From positions 1-12,804 of the forward strand of contig CANBTO010000081.1 in the NCBI GenBank assembly GCA_947372405.1: 12,804 nt of DNA, written 5' to 3'. The position numbers and the translations under genes are program-made. The notes under the pieces were generated by a model. The model was not told the origin of the DNA and did no database searches. It saw nothing but the letters and a program-made list of their open reading frames with translations. Shown here one piece after another: positions 5,487-12,804 of this stretch. Position 1 is the first letter of the stretch, and each line of letters starts with the position of its first letter. Origin of the DNA: Verrucomicrobiaceae bacterium. Its GTDB lineage: Bacteria > Verrucomicrobiota > Verrucomicrobiae > Verrucomicrobiales > Akkermansiaceae.

Positions 5487-6413
5487 ATGACACAGTCCCT
5501 CCGCATGCCGAGGGAACGCGATCCATACGAAGTACGAATCTATTTTCTGCCGAACCTGATGACGGCCTGCAATCTCGCGTGCGGATTTTTCGCCGTGCTG
5601 ATGATTTTCAAGGGACTGAGCGAAGTCCAGGTGAAGTCAACCGTGTCCGGCCCCGTTTCGCCCAAGGATTATTATGAATTCACCCACCAGTATTACGAAT
5701 ACGCCATTCTTCTGATCTTCGGTTCCTGCCTGTTCGATCTGCTGGACGGCCGCCTCGCCCGCCTCGGTGGCCAGGACTCGCCGTTCGGCCGCGAGTTCGA
5801 TTCACTGGCGGACATCATCTCCTTCGGCATGGCGCCGGCGATGCTGTTGTCCCGTGCGGTGCTCTTCCCGCTGCCGAAAAACATCGGCTGGGCCATCGCG
5901 CTGATCTATCTCGTCTGTGGCGCGATGCGCCTCGCGAAGTTCAACTGCCTGGCCCTGATCCCCAGAAAACCCGGCGATTCCCATGATTTCCGAGGGCTGC
6001 CCATCCCGATGGCGGCGGGCTTCATCGCCTCGCTCACTTTCCTGTTGATCGATCTCTATCAGAACGATCACGAGCTCACCGACTCCTATTGGAAATACGT
6101 GCTGGCCGGAGCGATGCTCGGTCTCTCGCTGCTGATGATCAGTGATATCCGCTACCCGAGTTTCAAGAAAGTGGGACTGAGAACCCGTGGCACCCTCAGC
6201 GCGATCATCGTGGCGGTGCTGCTGATCTACTTCACGGTGCAGTTCCGCTATGTGATGCCGGTGGTGCTGTTCAGCATCTATCTGTTATATGGCATGATCC
6301 GGCCATGGATCTCCCACGCCATGAGGAAGGAAATCGAAGCGGAGAGTGAAAACGACGAGGACCCGCCGGCTGACACGGATTCCGACGGAGACACTCACTC
6401 AGCGAACCCATGA
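5487..6413 (+). CDS. pssA: CDP-diacylglycerol--serine O-phosphatidyltransferase
   Basis: A 308-residue integral membrane enzyme. It condenses CDP-diacylglycerol with L-serine to give phosphatidylserine, the precursor of phosphatidylethanolamine. The CDP-alcohol phosphotransferase signature DGxxAR(8)G(3)D(3)D is intact: D87-G88, A91-R92, G101, D105 and D109. The YFLPNLMTACNLACGFFA start and several hydrophobic segments (about 28-43, 70-85, 110-145, 165-185, 205-220, 230-275) fit the family. The last 25 residues are an acidic, probably disordered tail. The start at 5487 is chosen for its AAGG box and the homologous N-terminus; the frame extends upstream to 5409 across the promoter spacer. Its stop overlaps the next ATG (ATGA, four bases), implying translational coupling. 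Confidence 0.95.
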   Translation: MTQSLRMPRERDPYEVRIYFLPNLMTACNLACGFFAVLMIFKGLSEVQVKSTVSGPVSPKDYYEFTHQYYEYAILLIFGSCLFDLLDGRLARLGGQDSPFGREFDSLADIISFGMAPAMLLSRAVLFPLPKNIGWAIALIYLVCGAMRLAKFNCLALIPRKPGDSHDFRGLPIPMAAGFIASLTFLLIDLYQNDHELTDSYWKYVLAGAMLGLSLLMISDIRYPSFKKVGLRTRGTLSAIIVAVLLIYFTVQFRYVMPVVLFSIYLLYGMIRPWISHAMRKEIEAESENDEDPPADTDSDGDTHSANP

Positions 6414-7318
6414 CGGACGCAACGCCGAAACGCCCGAAGTGGATATCCGTCCTGCTCGTGGTGATCCCGCTCTGGTTGTTCCTTTCCGCAGGATTTGCCG
6501 TCTGGAATTTCTTCGTCCAGGGAAAGAAGCAAACGCGTCTGGAACAGGAGCATTTCGCAAAAACCGTCTCAGCCACGTCAATCGGGGATGATTTGCGAAA
6601 ACTCGTCCAAGTCATCGGCGAGCGCAACGGGTCCTCGGACGAGGCGGCCAGGAACCTGAGCAAAACCGCTTCGATGATCGAAGGCCTGTTAGGACCGGCC
6701 AACACCGGCTACAACGTCCAGAAGGAGCGTGGCCCGGCGGATTGGCCGCTGCTCCGTGCGACACTGGCCGGCAGGAAACCCGAGGCCCCGGCCGTCTGGG
6801 TGATCACCTCCTATGACAGCCGCCCTGGATCTCCCGGCGTGGAGGCGAATGCCACCGGCCTGGCCGCCACCCTCGCCGTCGCCCAAGCGCTGGCCGGCGA
6901 AAAACCTGAGATGAGCATCCACTTCGTTTTCCTGCCACATGCCAACGATCCCGAAGCACCCATTCTCGAGACGGCAAGAAAAGTTCGTGAGATGGCGGTC
7001 TCACCCAAAGCCCTGCTCTGCGTCGAGGCGATGGGAGCCGGCGAGGAACTCTGGCTCAGCTCGCGGGACACGGCCGCCGCTCCGCTCGAAATGGCCAGGG
7101 ACCTCGGCTCCGTCCGCGGAGCGGAAACCATCTGCCTGGGTGATGATGTGGACCTTTCCAGCATCCTGTTCGAAATGAACCTGCCTGCGGTGCGGGTGGG
7201 CACCCGGGCCATCGTCACTCCCGGGGAACCGGATGGCAACATGCCTCCCTCCACCGTGATGGCCGCCTCCACCTCGCGGCTGGTGAAGCTGATCCGCCGC
7301 TGCGCGGGCCTGCCCTGA
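6410..7318 (+). CDS. Membrane-anchored M28 peptidase-like protein, ligands lost
   Basis: A 302-residue protein with one N-terminal membrane helix (residues 12-35) and a soluble domain, probably periplasmic. Residues 128-165 (VWVITSYDSRPGSPG, then VEANATGLAATLAVAQAL) align in pattern with the M28 aminopeptidase core, where family members have HYDS...GSPGAxDNxSG. The metal ligands are missing: Ser134 replaces the HxD histidine and Ala146 replaces the bridging aspartate. IHFVFLP at 170-176 matches the strand that precedes the Glu-Glu pair, which is also absent. It therefore looks like a pseudo-peptidase with a binding or scaffold role. It overlaps pssA by four bases, so co-expression is expected. 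Function is inferred from fold resemblance only. Confidence 0.75.
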   Translation: MTDATPKRPKWISVLLVVIPLWLFLSAGFAVWNFFVQGKKQTRLEQEHFAKTVSATSIGDDLRKLVQVIGERNGSSDEAARNLSKTASMIEGLLGPANTGYNVQKERGPADWPLLRATLAGRKPEAPAVWVITSYDSRPGSPGVEANATGLAATLAVAQALAGEKPEMSIHFVFLPHANDPEAPILETARKVREMAVSPKALLCVEAMGAGEELWLSSRDTAAAPLEMARDLGSVRGAETICLGDDVDLSSILFEMNLPAVRVGTRAIVTPGEPDGNMPPSTVMAASTSRLVKLIRRCAGLP

Positions 7319-7376
7319 TTTCCCGGTTGCGCTTTTCCGAGGCTAACCGAAACTGGCATACCGTTTCACGAGATCC

Positions 7377-8573
7377 ATGCGACCTTCCGACCTCGACCCC
7401 GCCTTCATCAGCCACACCCCGGGATACTGGCCCGAGGAATCGCCGTCCCACTGGAGCGATTGCAAATGGCAGCTCCGCAACCGCGTGGACTCGCTCAGCG
7501 ATCTCGAATCGAAGCTCAACCTCACCGATGTGGAACGCGCCGGTGTCCTGCTTGCAGGTCACAAGCTCGCGATGTCGATCACGCCTCACTTCTTCAACCT
7601 GATCGACCGCGATGATCCGGACTGCCCGATCCGCCGACAGGTCATCCCACGCATCGAGGAAGGTTGGAACGCGCCCGAAGAACTCGCGGACCCCTGCGGC
7701 GAGGATTCCCACATGCCCGTGCCGGGACTGGTGCACCGCTACCCGGACCGCGTCCTGTTTCTCGTGACGGACCGCTGCGCCTCGTATTGCCGGTATTGCA
7801 CGCGTTCGCGAGTCGTCTCCGGCGTGGGCGAGCAACATCTGGAAACCCAGTGGGAGATGGCTTTCAAGTATTTGGAAAAACACACGGAAGTCCGCGACGT
7901 GCTGCTTTCCGGCGGAGATCCATTGCTGTTTTCCGACGAGCGCCTCGACAAGATCCTCACCCGGCTGAGGGCGATTCCGCACATCCAGTTCATCCGCATC
8001 GGCTCGCGAATTCCGATTTTCCTGCCCCAGCGGATCACGCCCGAGTTGTGCATGATGCTGAAAAAGCACCACCCGCTTTTCATCTCCATCCACTCCAACC
8101 ACCCGCGCGAACTCACCACCGAAGTCCGTGACGCACTCGGCCGCCTCGCCGACGCCGGCATTCCGTTAGGCAACCAGAGCGTCCTGCTGCGCGGCGTGAA
8201 CGACTCGGTGGAAATCCAGAAAGCACTCGTCCACAAGCTGCTCATGTGCCGCGTGAGGCCGTATTACCTCTATCAGTGCGACCTCATCAACGGCTCATCC
8301 CACCTCCGCACCTCCGTCGCGGAAGGCGTCTCGATCATCGAGGGGCTCCGCGGCCACACCACCGGCTACGCCGTCCCGCAGTTCGTCATCGACGGCCCCG
8401 GCGGCGGTGGAAAAATCCCGATCAATCCGAACTACCTCATCGACACCGCCCCCGGACGCGTGACCCTGAGAAACTACGAGGGCGGCGTTTTCGAGTATCC
8501 GGACCCCTCGCCCATGCCCCAAGCAGAGCGGGAACGCCTCCACCTGCAGGCTTTCTCCCATGCGGAGCGATAG
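7377..8573 (+). CDS. kamA: L-lysine 2,3-aminomutase (radical SAM, PLP)
   Basis: A 398-residue cytoplasmic enzyme that interconverts L-lysine and beta-lysine using S-adenosylmethionine, a [4Fe-4S] cluster and pyridoxal phosphate. The radical SAM motif CxxxCxxC is at C134, C138 and C141 (TDRCASYCRYCTR). LLSGGDPLL (176-184) is the family glycine motif. The PLP lysine is K346 in PGGGGK. Acidic residues D302 (YQCDL) and D339 (FVIDG) match the positions that bind the substrate amino group in the clostridial enzyme. Length and N-terminal extension favour KamA over the shorter EF-P modifying EpmB. No beta-lysine acetyltransferase (ablB) is adjacent, so the product's fate (compatible solute or lysine degradation) is not shown. 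It starts 58 bases after the M28-like gene. Confidence 0.93.
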   Translation: MRPSDLDPAFISHTPGYWPEESPSHWSDCKWQLRNRVDSLSDLESKLNLTDVERAGVLLAGHKLAMSITPHFFNLIDRDDPDCPIRRQVIPRIEEGWNAPEELADPCGEDSHMPVPGLVHRYPDRVLFLVTDRCASYCRYCTRSRVVSGVGEQHLETQWEMAFKYLEKHTEVRDVLLSGGDPLLFSDERLDKILTRLRAIPHIQFIRIGSRIPIFLPQRITPELCMMLKKHHPLFISIHSNHPRELTTEVRDALGRLADAGIPLGNQSVLLRGVNDSVEIQKALVHKLLMCRVRPYYLYQCDLINGSSHLRTSVAEGVSIIEGLRGHTTGYAVPQFVIDGPGGGGKIPINPNYLIDTAPGRVTLRNYEGGVFEYPDPSPMPQAERERLHLQAFSHAER

Positions 8574-8594
8574 AATTCGTTTCATCGCATCGTC

Positions 8595-8608
8595 TTCACC
8601 GGGGTGAA
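8595..8608 (+). promoter_or_regulatory. Small hairpin over the GTG start of the GH27 gene
   Basis: TTCAC (8595-8599) and GTGAA (8604-8608) pair around a CGGG loop, placing the GTG start codon (8604-8606) in the right arm. No Shine-Dalgarno is visible. The stem is only five base pairs, so regulatory importance is uncertain. Confidence 0.25.
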
Positions 8609-10601
8609 ACACCGATTCCTATTTCCGCTGGTTTTTGCGCTCGCCAGCGCATCGTTGGGAGCTGAACTGCAGCTCTCCAGCCTCGACATCACCAGCATGA
8701 CCACCGGCTGGAAAACACCCAATAAGGGAAAATCCATCGACGGAGCCCCCTTGAAAATTGGCGGAAAATTCTATCAGAACGGCATCGGCACGCATGCTGA
8801 CAGCGAATTCACACTCAAGCTCGATGGCAAAGCGACAGAGTTTCTGGCAGACGTCGGTGTCGCAGATGAAACGGGCAGCCAAGGCTCGGTCGAGTTCGTG
8901 GTCACGGCAGATGGACGCTCGGTATTCAGCAGTGGAATCATCAAAGGCGGAGAAGCGGCCAAGACGGTGAAGATTCCGTTGGCGGGTGTCACCCAACTCT
9001 GCCTGCAGGTAACCGACGGCAACGACGGCATCGCATTCGACCACGCAAACTGGGCGGACGCCCGAGTCACTTATACTGGCGACGCGCCGGCAGCGTTGGT
9101 TCCCGAGCCGGAAGCAGCCGAAATCCTCACACCAAAGCCCGGTCCAGATCCCCGGCTGACGGGTCCGCGCGTCTTCGGAGCACGACCGGGAAATCCGTTC
9201 CAACACCGAGTCACCGCAACTGGGGAAAAGCCCATCGCCTTCGCCGCGAATGGCCTGCCTCCGGGGCTGGAAATCGATACAAAAACCGGTCTGATCACCG
9301 GCACTCTCGCCTCCAAGGGCGAATGGAAAGTCACCGTCAGCGTCACCAATTCCCGCGGCAAGGCGGATCGCACGCTTAAGATCATCGGCGGTGACCGAAT
9401 CTCCCTCACCCCGCCAATGGGGTGGAACAGTTGGAACTGTTTTGCTTCAGCCGTAACCGATAAACACATCCGCGACGCCGCCCGAGTCATGGCCGAAAGT
9501 TCGTTGGTGGATCATGGTTGGACTTACATCAACATCGACGACTACTGGCAGGTCCACCCCGGCAGCAAAGATCCGACGCTCCAAGGCCCGGAACGTGACA
9601 AAGACGGTCACATTCTCACTAATCCGAGGTTTCCGGACATGAAATCGCTGACCGGTTATATCCATGCCCTTGGTCTCAAGGCGGGTATTTATTCGTCTCC
9701 CGGCCCGCTCACCTGCGGCGGTTGCACCGGCAGTTTCGGCCATGAGGAACTCGACGCCAAATCGTATGCGGATTGGGGATTCGACTATCTAAAACACGAC
9801 TGGTGTTCTTACAAACCGCAGATGGAAGGCACCCGCGCAAAACCTGCGCATTCCCTTCCCGCCATCGATACCGTCACCGACGAGGGGTTGCTCAAACTCA
9901 TGATCCCCTACGCGATAATGCGCGGCGCGCTCGACCGACAGAAACGCGACATCCACTACAGCCTCTGCCAATATGGCATGGGGGATGTCAGCAAATGGGG
10001 CGACCAGGTGGGAGCCAACAGTTGGCGCACCACCGGTGACATCACCGACACTTGGAACAGCATGTCGTCGATTGGCTTCTCGCAAGCAGGCCTTGAAAAA
10101 TATGCCCAACCGGGAAATTGGAACGACCCTGACATGTTGGTCGTCGGCCAGGTCGGATGGGGGCCTGCATTGCACGCCACCCGTCTGACTCCCAACGAGC
10201 AATACACCCACATTTCCCTGTGGAGCCTATTGGCCTCGCCGCTGCTCATCGGTTGCGATCTAACCAAGCTAGACGATTTTACCGTCAACCTGCTTTCCAA
10301 CGACGAAGTGCTGGAAGTCAACCAGGACGAACTCGGCAAACAAGCCGCCCGCATTTCCAAGAACGGAAATACCGAGGTCTGGGCCAAACCCATGGTGGAC
10401 GGTTCATGGGCGGTCGGTTTGTTCAACCTCGGTCCGCATACGAATCTTATCCCGCTTGAGCCGGCTTTGGTGGGAGGAATGAGCATGATGAAAATCCGCG
10501 ACCTCTGGAGGCAGAAGGATCTTTCCCCCGTCACTGGCAAGAAATCCTTCGAAGTTCCGCGCCACGGCTGCCTTTTGTTGCGGATTTGGAGCGGATTCTG
10601 A
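8604..10601 (+). CDS. GH27 alpha-galactosidase with NPCBM and Ig-like domains
   Basis: A 665-residue secreted glycoside hydrolase. The GTG start is chosen because a signal peptide follows at once (residues 1-20, ending ASLGA). Residues 22-158 form an NPCBM domain (GTHADSEFTLKLDG, FDHANW), which binds carbohydrate. Residues 183-262 form a putative-Ig (He_PIG) domain with LPPGLEIDTKTGLITGTL. The GH27 barrel starts at TPPMGWNSWNCF (269-280). The nucleophile is D399 in YLKHDWC and the acid/base is D479 in WRTTGDITD, spaced from R475 as in human alpha-galactosidase A. A Ser/Pro-containing insertion near 402-425 follows the nucleophile strand. It probably releases terminal alpha-D-galactose from plant or algal polysaccharides; alpha-N-acetylgalactosaminidase or beta-L-arabinopyranosidase activity, also known in GH27, cannot be excluded. 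It begins 30 bases after kamA, but is functionally unrelated. Confidence 0.94.
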   Translation: MKHRFLFPLVFALASASLGAELQLSSLDITSMTTGWKTPNKGKSIDGAPLKIGGKFYQNGIGTHADSEFTLKLDGKATEFLADVGVADETGSQGSVEFVVTADGRSVFSSGIIKGGEAAKTVKIPLAGVTQLCLQVTDGNDGIAFDHANWADARVTYTGDAPAALVPEPEAAEILTPKPGPDPRLTGPRVFGARPGNPFQHRVTATGEKPIAFAANGLPPGLEIDTKTGLITGTLASKGEWKVTVSVTNSRGKADRTLKIIGGDRISLTPPMGWNSWNCFASAVTDKHIRDAARVMAESSLVDHGWTYINIDDYWQVHPGSKDPTLQGPERDKDGHILTNPRFPDMKSLTGYIHALGLKAGIYSSPGPLTCGGCTGSFGHEELDAKSYADWGFDYLKHDWCSYKPQMEGTRAKPAHSLPAIDTVTDEGLLKLMIPYAIMRGALDRQKRDIHYSLCQYGMGDVSKWGDQVGANSWRTTGDITDTWNSMSSIGFSQAGLEKYAQPGNWNDPDMLVVGQVGWGPALHATRLTPNEQYTHISLWSLLASPLLIGCDLTKLDDFTVNLLSNDEVLEVNQDELGKQAARISKNGNTEVWAKPMVDGSWAVGLFNLGPHTNLIPLEPALVGGMSMMKIRDLWRQKDLSPVTGKKSFEVPRHGCLLLRIWSGF

Positions 10602-10647
10602 AAAAGCCACGACGTCAGCAGCCACAGGACTGGCCCATTCCGCTTGC

Positions 10648-10660
10648 CCTCACGGTGAGG
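10648..10660 (+). terminator. Weak terminator-like hairpin after the GH27 gene
   Basis: CCTCA/TGAGG pairs around a CGG loop, 46 bases past the GH27 stop, followed only by TGCTTT. The stem is short and the T-run poor. A second small inverted repeat AGCA/TGCT (10667-10679) lies between it and purL. The 97-base spacer (10602-10698) otherwise shows nothing I can name and should hold the purL promoter if purL is transcribed separately. Confidence 0.3.
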
Positions 10661-10698
10661 TGCTTTAGCATCCGGTGCTTCCCAAAGCCACGCCGCTG

Positions 10699-12804
10699 AT
10701 GAACCGCATTTTCGTTGAAAAAAAGGCCGCCCACAACACCGGGGCACGCCACCTCCTGCACGACCTCCGTGAATCCCTCGGCCTGCCGGGCTTGCAAAAC
10801 GTCCGCGTCATCCAGCGCTACGATATCGACGTGCTCACCGACGCCGAGTTCAACGAGGCCGTCACCCACATCCTTTCAGAACCCCAGGTGGACGATGTCT
10901 TCCCCGTCCTTGCCATCGCCGAAAACGAATCCGCTTTCGCCGTCGAGTATCTCCCCGGCCAATTCGACCAGCGCGCGGACTCCGCCGCCCAATGCGTGCA
11001 GATCCTGACAGGCAAGGAACGCCCGGACGTTTTCTCCGCCAGTGTCATCGTCCTCGAAGGCAGCCTCACCACAGATGAAATCGCCGCAGTCAAAAGCTAC
11101 GTCATCAACGCCGTCGATTCGCACGAAATCCCCGTAGCGGCAATGGAGCGAAGCGACATGGCGGGACAGACTGAATCCAAATCCTCTCCCGCAATCCATG
11201 ACCGTCGCGCTCCGCACGCCCCGTCCGACGTCGCCATTCTAACCGGATTCACCCGGCTTGACCCCGCCGCCATCCGCTCCGACTTAGGCCTCGCCATGTC
11301 CGCCGAGGACGTCGCCTTCTGCCAGACCTACTTCCGCGACGAGGAGAAGCGCGACCCCAGCATCACGGAGATCAAGATGCTGGACACCTACTGGTCCGAC
11401 CACTGCCGCCACACCACGTTTCTAACCAAGATCGACGAGGTCACCTTCGACGATCCTTCCGGTCCGGTCGCCCGCGCCTGGCAGACCTATCAGGAAACCC
11501 GCGGCAAACTCGGCCGTGGCGACAAACCCGTCACCTTGATGGACATCGCCCTCATCGGCATGCGCGAACTCCGCGCGTCCGGCGAACTCGACAACCTCGA
11601 AGTCTCCGAGGAAGTCAACGCCGCCTGTATTGTGGTCCCCGTCGAAATCTCCAAACCATCAACCATCAACTCTCAACCCTCAACTTCTTCCGAAGAGTGG
11701 TTGATCATGTTCAAGAACGAGACGCATAACCACCCCACCGAGATCGAGCCCTTCGGTGGTGCCGCCACCTGCCTAGGCGGCTGCATCCGCGATCCGCTTT
11801 CCGGCCGTTCCTACGTCTATCAGGCGATGCGCGTCACCGGTGCCGGCAATCCGCTCACACCGTTCTCCGAGACACTTCCCGGCAAGCTCCCACAGAAAAA
11901 AATCTGCCAGATCGCCGCGCACGGCTACTCGTCCTACGGCAACCAGATCGGCCTCGCCACCGGCCAGGTCGCGGAAGTCTATCACCCCGGCTATGTCGCC
12001 AAACGACTCGAAATCGGCGCGGTTGTCGCCGCCGCCCCGCGCGCCAATGTCTTCCGCGGCACACCCGCTCCCGGCGATGTGATCCTGCTCATCGGCGGCC
12101 GCACCGGCCGCGACGGTGTCGGTGGTGCCACCGGTTCGTCCAAGGAACACACGGACACCGCCCTCGAAAACTCCGCCGAAGTCCAGAAGGGAGACGCTCC
12201 CACCGAACGGAAAATCCAGCGCCTGTTCCGCAACCCGGAACTCACCCGCAAAATCAAAATCTGCAACGACTTCGGCGCGGGCGGCGTCTCCGTCGCCATC
12301 GGCGAAATCGCCCCCTCCCTCGAAATCAACCTCGATGCCGTCCCGAAAAAATATGACGGCCTCGACGGCACCGAAATCGCCATTTCCGAATCCCAGGAAC
12401 GCATGGCCGTCTGCGTCGATCCCAAGGAGATCGCCTACTTCATCGCCGAGGCTGACAAGGAAAACCTTGAGTGTGTCCACGTCGCCAACGTCACCGACAG
12501 CGGCCGCCTAGTCATGACCTGGCGTGGCAAAACCATCGTCAACCTCTCCCGCGCCTTCCTCGACACCAACGGCGTCCAACAATCCGCCAAAGTCCACGTC
12601 ACGGAGCGCCGGCTTCAGCCGGCTACCCCCAGCACCACACTCACTTCTCACTTATCCAATCTCAACATCTGCTCCCAACGCGGCCTCGGTGGCATGTTCG
12701 ATGGCTCCGTCGGCGCGGGCACCGTGCTCTGGCCCTTCGGCGGAAAACACCAGCTCACCCCGCCGGACGCCATGGTCGCCAAGCTCCCCCTGTTAGAAGG
12801 AGAT
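10699..12804 (+). CDS. purL: Phosphoribosylformylglycinamidine synthase, N-terminal 702 residues (partial)
   Basis: The frame is open from ATG 10699 to the window edge, giving exactly 702 codons without a stop. The enzyme makes FGAM from FGAR, glutamine and ATP, the fourth step of de novo purine synthesis. Recognisable blocks are QFDQRADSAAQCVQ (88-101), GLAMSAEDVAFCQTYF (197-212), TYWSDHCRHTTF (230-241), FKNETHNHPTEIEPFGGAA (338-356), YVYQAMRVTGAG (372-383), CNDFGAGGVSVAIGE (522-536) and GAGTVLWPFGGKHQLTP (672-688). This order fits the large single-chain form with an N-terminal PurS-like domain. The second half, including the glutaminase domain, lies beyond 12804. Three in-frame repeat-like insertions are present: residues about 147-172, 318-332 and 635-650. 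All motifs around them are intact, so the gene appears functional. There is no clear Shine-Dalgarno before the ATG. Confidence 0.96.
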   Translation, partial: MNRIFVEKKAAHNTGARHLLHDLRESLGLPGLQNVRVIQRYDIDVLTDAEFNEAVTHILSEPQVDDVFPVLAIAENESAFAVEYLPGQFDQRADSAAQCVQILTGKERPDVFSASVIVLEGSLTTDEIAAVKSYVINAVDSHEIPVAAMERSDMAGQTESKSSPAIHDRRAPHAPSDVAILTGFTRLDPAAIRSDLGLAMSAEDVAFCQTYFRDEEKRDPSITEIKMLDTYWSDHCRHTTFLTKIDEVTFDDPSGPVARAWQTYQETRGKLGRGDKPVTLMDIALIGMRELRASGELDNLEVSEEVNAACIVVPVEISKPSTINSQPSTSSEEWLIMFKNETHNHPTEIEPFGGAATCLGGCIRDPLSGRSYVYQAMRVTGAGNPLTPFSETLPGKLPQKKICQIAAHGYSSYGNQIGLATGQVAEVYHPGYVAKRLEIGAVVAAAPRANVFRGTPAPGDVILLIGGRTGRDGVGGATGSSKEHTDTALENSAEVQKGDAPTERKIQRLFRNPELTRKIKICNDFGAGGVSVAIGEIAPSLEINLDAVPKKYDGLDGTEIAISESQERMAVCVDPKEIAYFIAEADKENLECVHVANVTDSGRLVMTWRGKTIVNLSRAFLDTNGVQQSAKVHVTERRLQPATPSTTLTSHLSNLNICSQRGLGGMFDGSVGAGTVLWPFGGKHQLTPPDAMVAKLPLLEGD
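11145..11213 (+). repeat. Long imperfect palindrome inside purL
   Basis: The arms pair in blocks: GGAGC (11145-11149) with GCTCC (11209-11213), GCGA (11153-11156) with TCGC (11205-11208), CATGG (11157-11161) with CCATG (11196-11200) and CGGGA (11162-11166) with TCCCG (11187-11191). That is 19 base pairs with bulges and a 20-base terminal loop. It encodes in frame the stretch MERSDMAGQTESKSSPAIHD, then RR, which does not resemble other PurL proteins between VDSHEI and ILTGF. The layout recalls palindromic elements inserted into protein genes in Rickettsia. Confidence 0.5.
11655..11682. repeat. Heptad tandem repeat inside purL
   Basis: Four consecutive seven-base units, ACCATCA, ACCATCA, ACTCTCA and ACCCTCA, continue into ACTTCTT. 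In frame they encode SKPSTINSQPSTSS, a polar low-complexity loop just before the conserved EEWLIMFKNETHNHP block. Period and AC-initial units parallel the array at 504-539, although the sequence differs. Confidence 0.6.
12603..12623 (+). repeat. REP-like element d inside purL
   Basis: GGAG (12603-12606) is followed after one base by the hairpin GCCGGCT-TC-AGCCGGC (7-bp stem, 12608-12623). The preceding AC makes ACGGAG, as at the elements at 141 and 2360. In frame it encodes TERRLQPATP, between the conserved AKVHV and LSNLNICSQRGL stretches of PurL. Confidence 0.55.

Noticed and set aside
3528..5490. Plus-strand open frames at 3528-4415 and 4807-5490
   Set aside because: They run opposite the protease and rhodanese-like genes, which show signal peptide and catalytic motifs; the plus-strand translations have no recognisable domain.
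7215..8102. 295-codon minus-strand open frame opposite kamA
   Set aside because: It is antisense to a well-conserved radical SAM gene with intact motifs; the open frame follows from high GC codon bias.
11773..12480. 235-codon minus-strand open frame within purL
   Set aside because: It is a shadow of purL; the plus-strand frame carries all PurL signature blocks.
944..12797. Recurrent GTTAG/CTAAC words, often carrying rare TTA or CTA leucine codons
   Set aside because: I counted about a dozen on both strands, which is not above a rough expectation from base composition, so no motif is claimed.
1..12804. CRISPR array, tRNA, rRNA or an intact transposase gene
   Set aside because: No regularly spaced direct repeats of CRISPR size, no cloverleaf-like sequence and no transposase motif were seen on either strand.

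Overview
The window reads as GC-rich chromosomal DNA, most likely from a verrucomicrobium (Luteolibacter/Haloferula-like). This is an inference. It rests on the mixture of a secreted GH27 enzyme carrying an NPCBM domain, a secreted trypsin-like protease with a P domain, a single-chain PurL and an abundance of short palindromic repeats. No rRNA or tRNA gene is present to confirm it.

Layout. Positions 1-832 hold no intact gene. On the minus strand this stretch carries what looks like the 5' end of a group II intron (1-140) abutting a REP-like hairpin, a second REP-like hairpin in the opposite orientation, a decayed protein-like reading frame (295-507), a heptad tandem repeat (504-539) and a GTAG-type REP-like hairpin (564-587). 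Positions 833-2258 (+) encode a SWIM zinc-finger protein fused to an XRE-like helix-turn-helix, overlapping a small hypothetical gene. Positions 2259-2464 are a convergent intergenic stretch with a terminator and a possible small mobile element. Positions 2465-5418 (-) are a three-gene set read right to left: a rhodanese-like protein lacking the catalytic Cys, a secreted S1-type protease with a C-terminal P domain, and a membrane-anchored protein of unknown function. A 68-base divergent spacer separates it from 5487-12804 (+): pssA, an M28-like protein lacking metal ligands, kamA (lysine 2,3-aminomutase), a GH27 alpha-galactosidase and purL, which runs off the right edge.

Functions. Most genes are housekeeping or saprotrophic: phosphatidylserine synthesis, de novo purine synthesis, beta-lysine formation and extracellular galactoside and protein hydrolysis. 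The plus-strand genes pssA and the M28-like gene overlap by four bases and are probably translationally coupled. The others are closely spaced but not obviously one pathway.

The most interesting signal is repeat ecology rather than a new operon. Several hairpins share a GGAG or GTAG tetranucleotide followed by a palindrome, the hallmark of REP elements mobilised by RAYT transposases. Two of them have the same loop and stems that differ by compensating base pairs. One sits in frame inside purL, which also carries a heptad repeat and a long imperfect palindrome, both in frame. A group II intron appears to have used one of these hairpins as its landing site.
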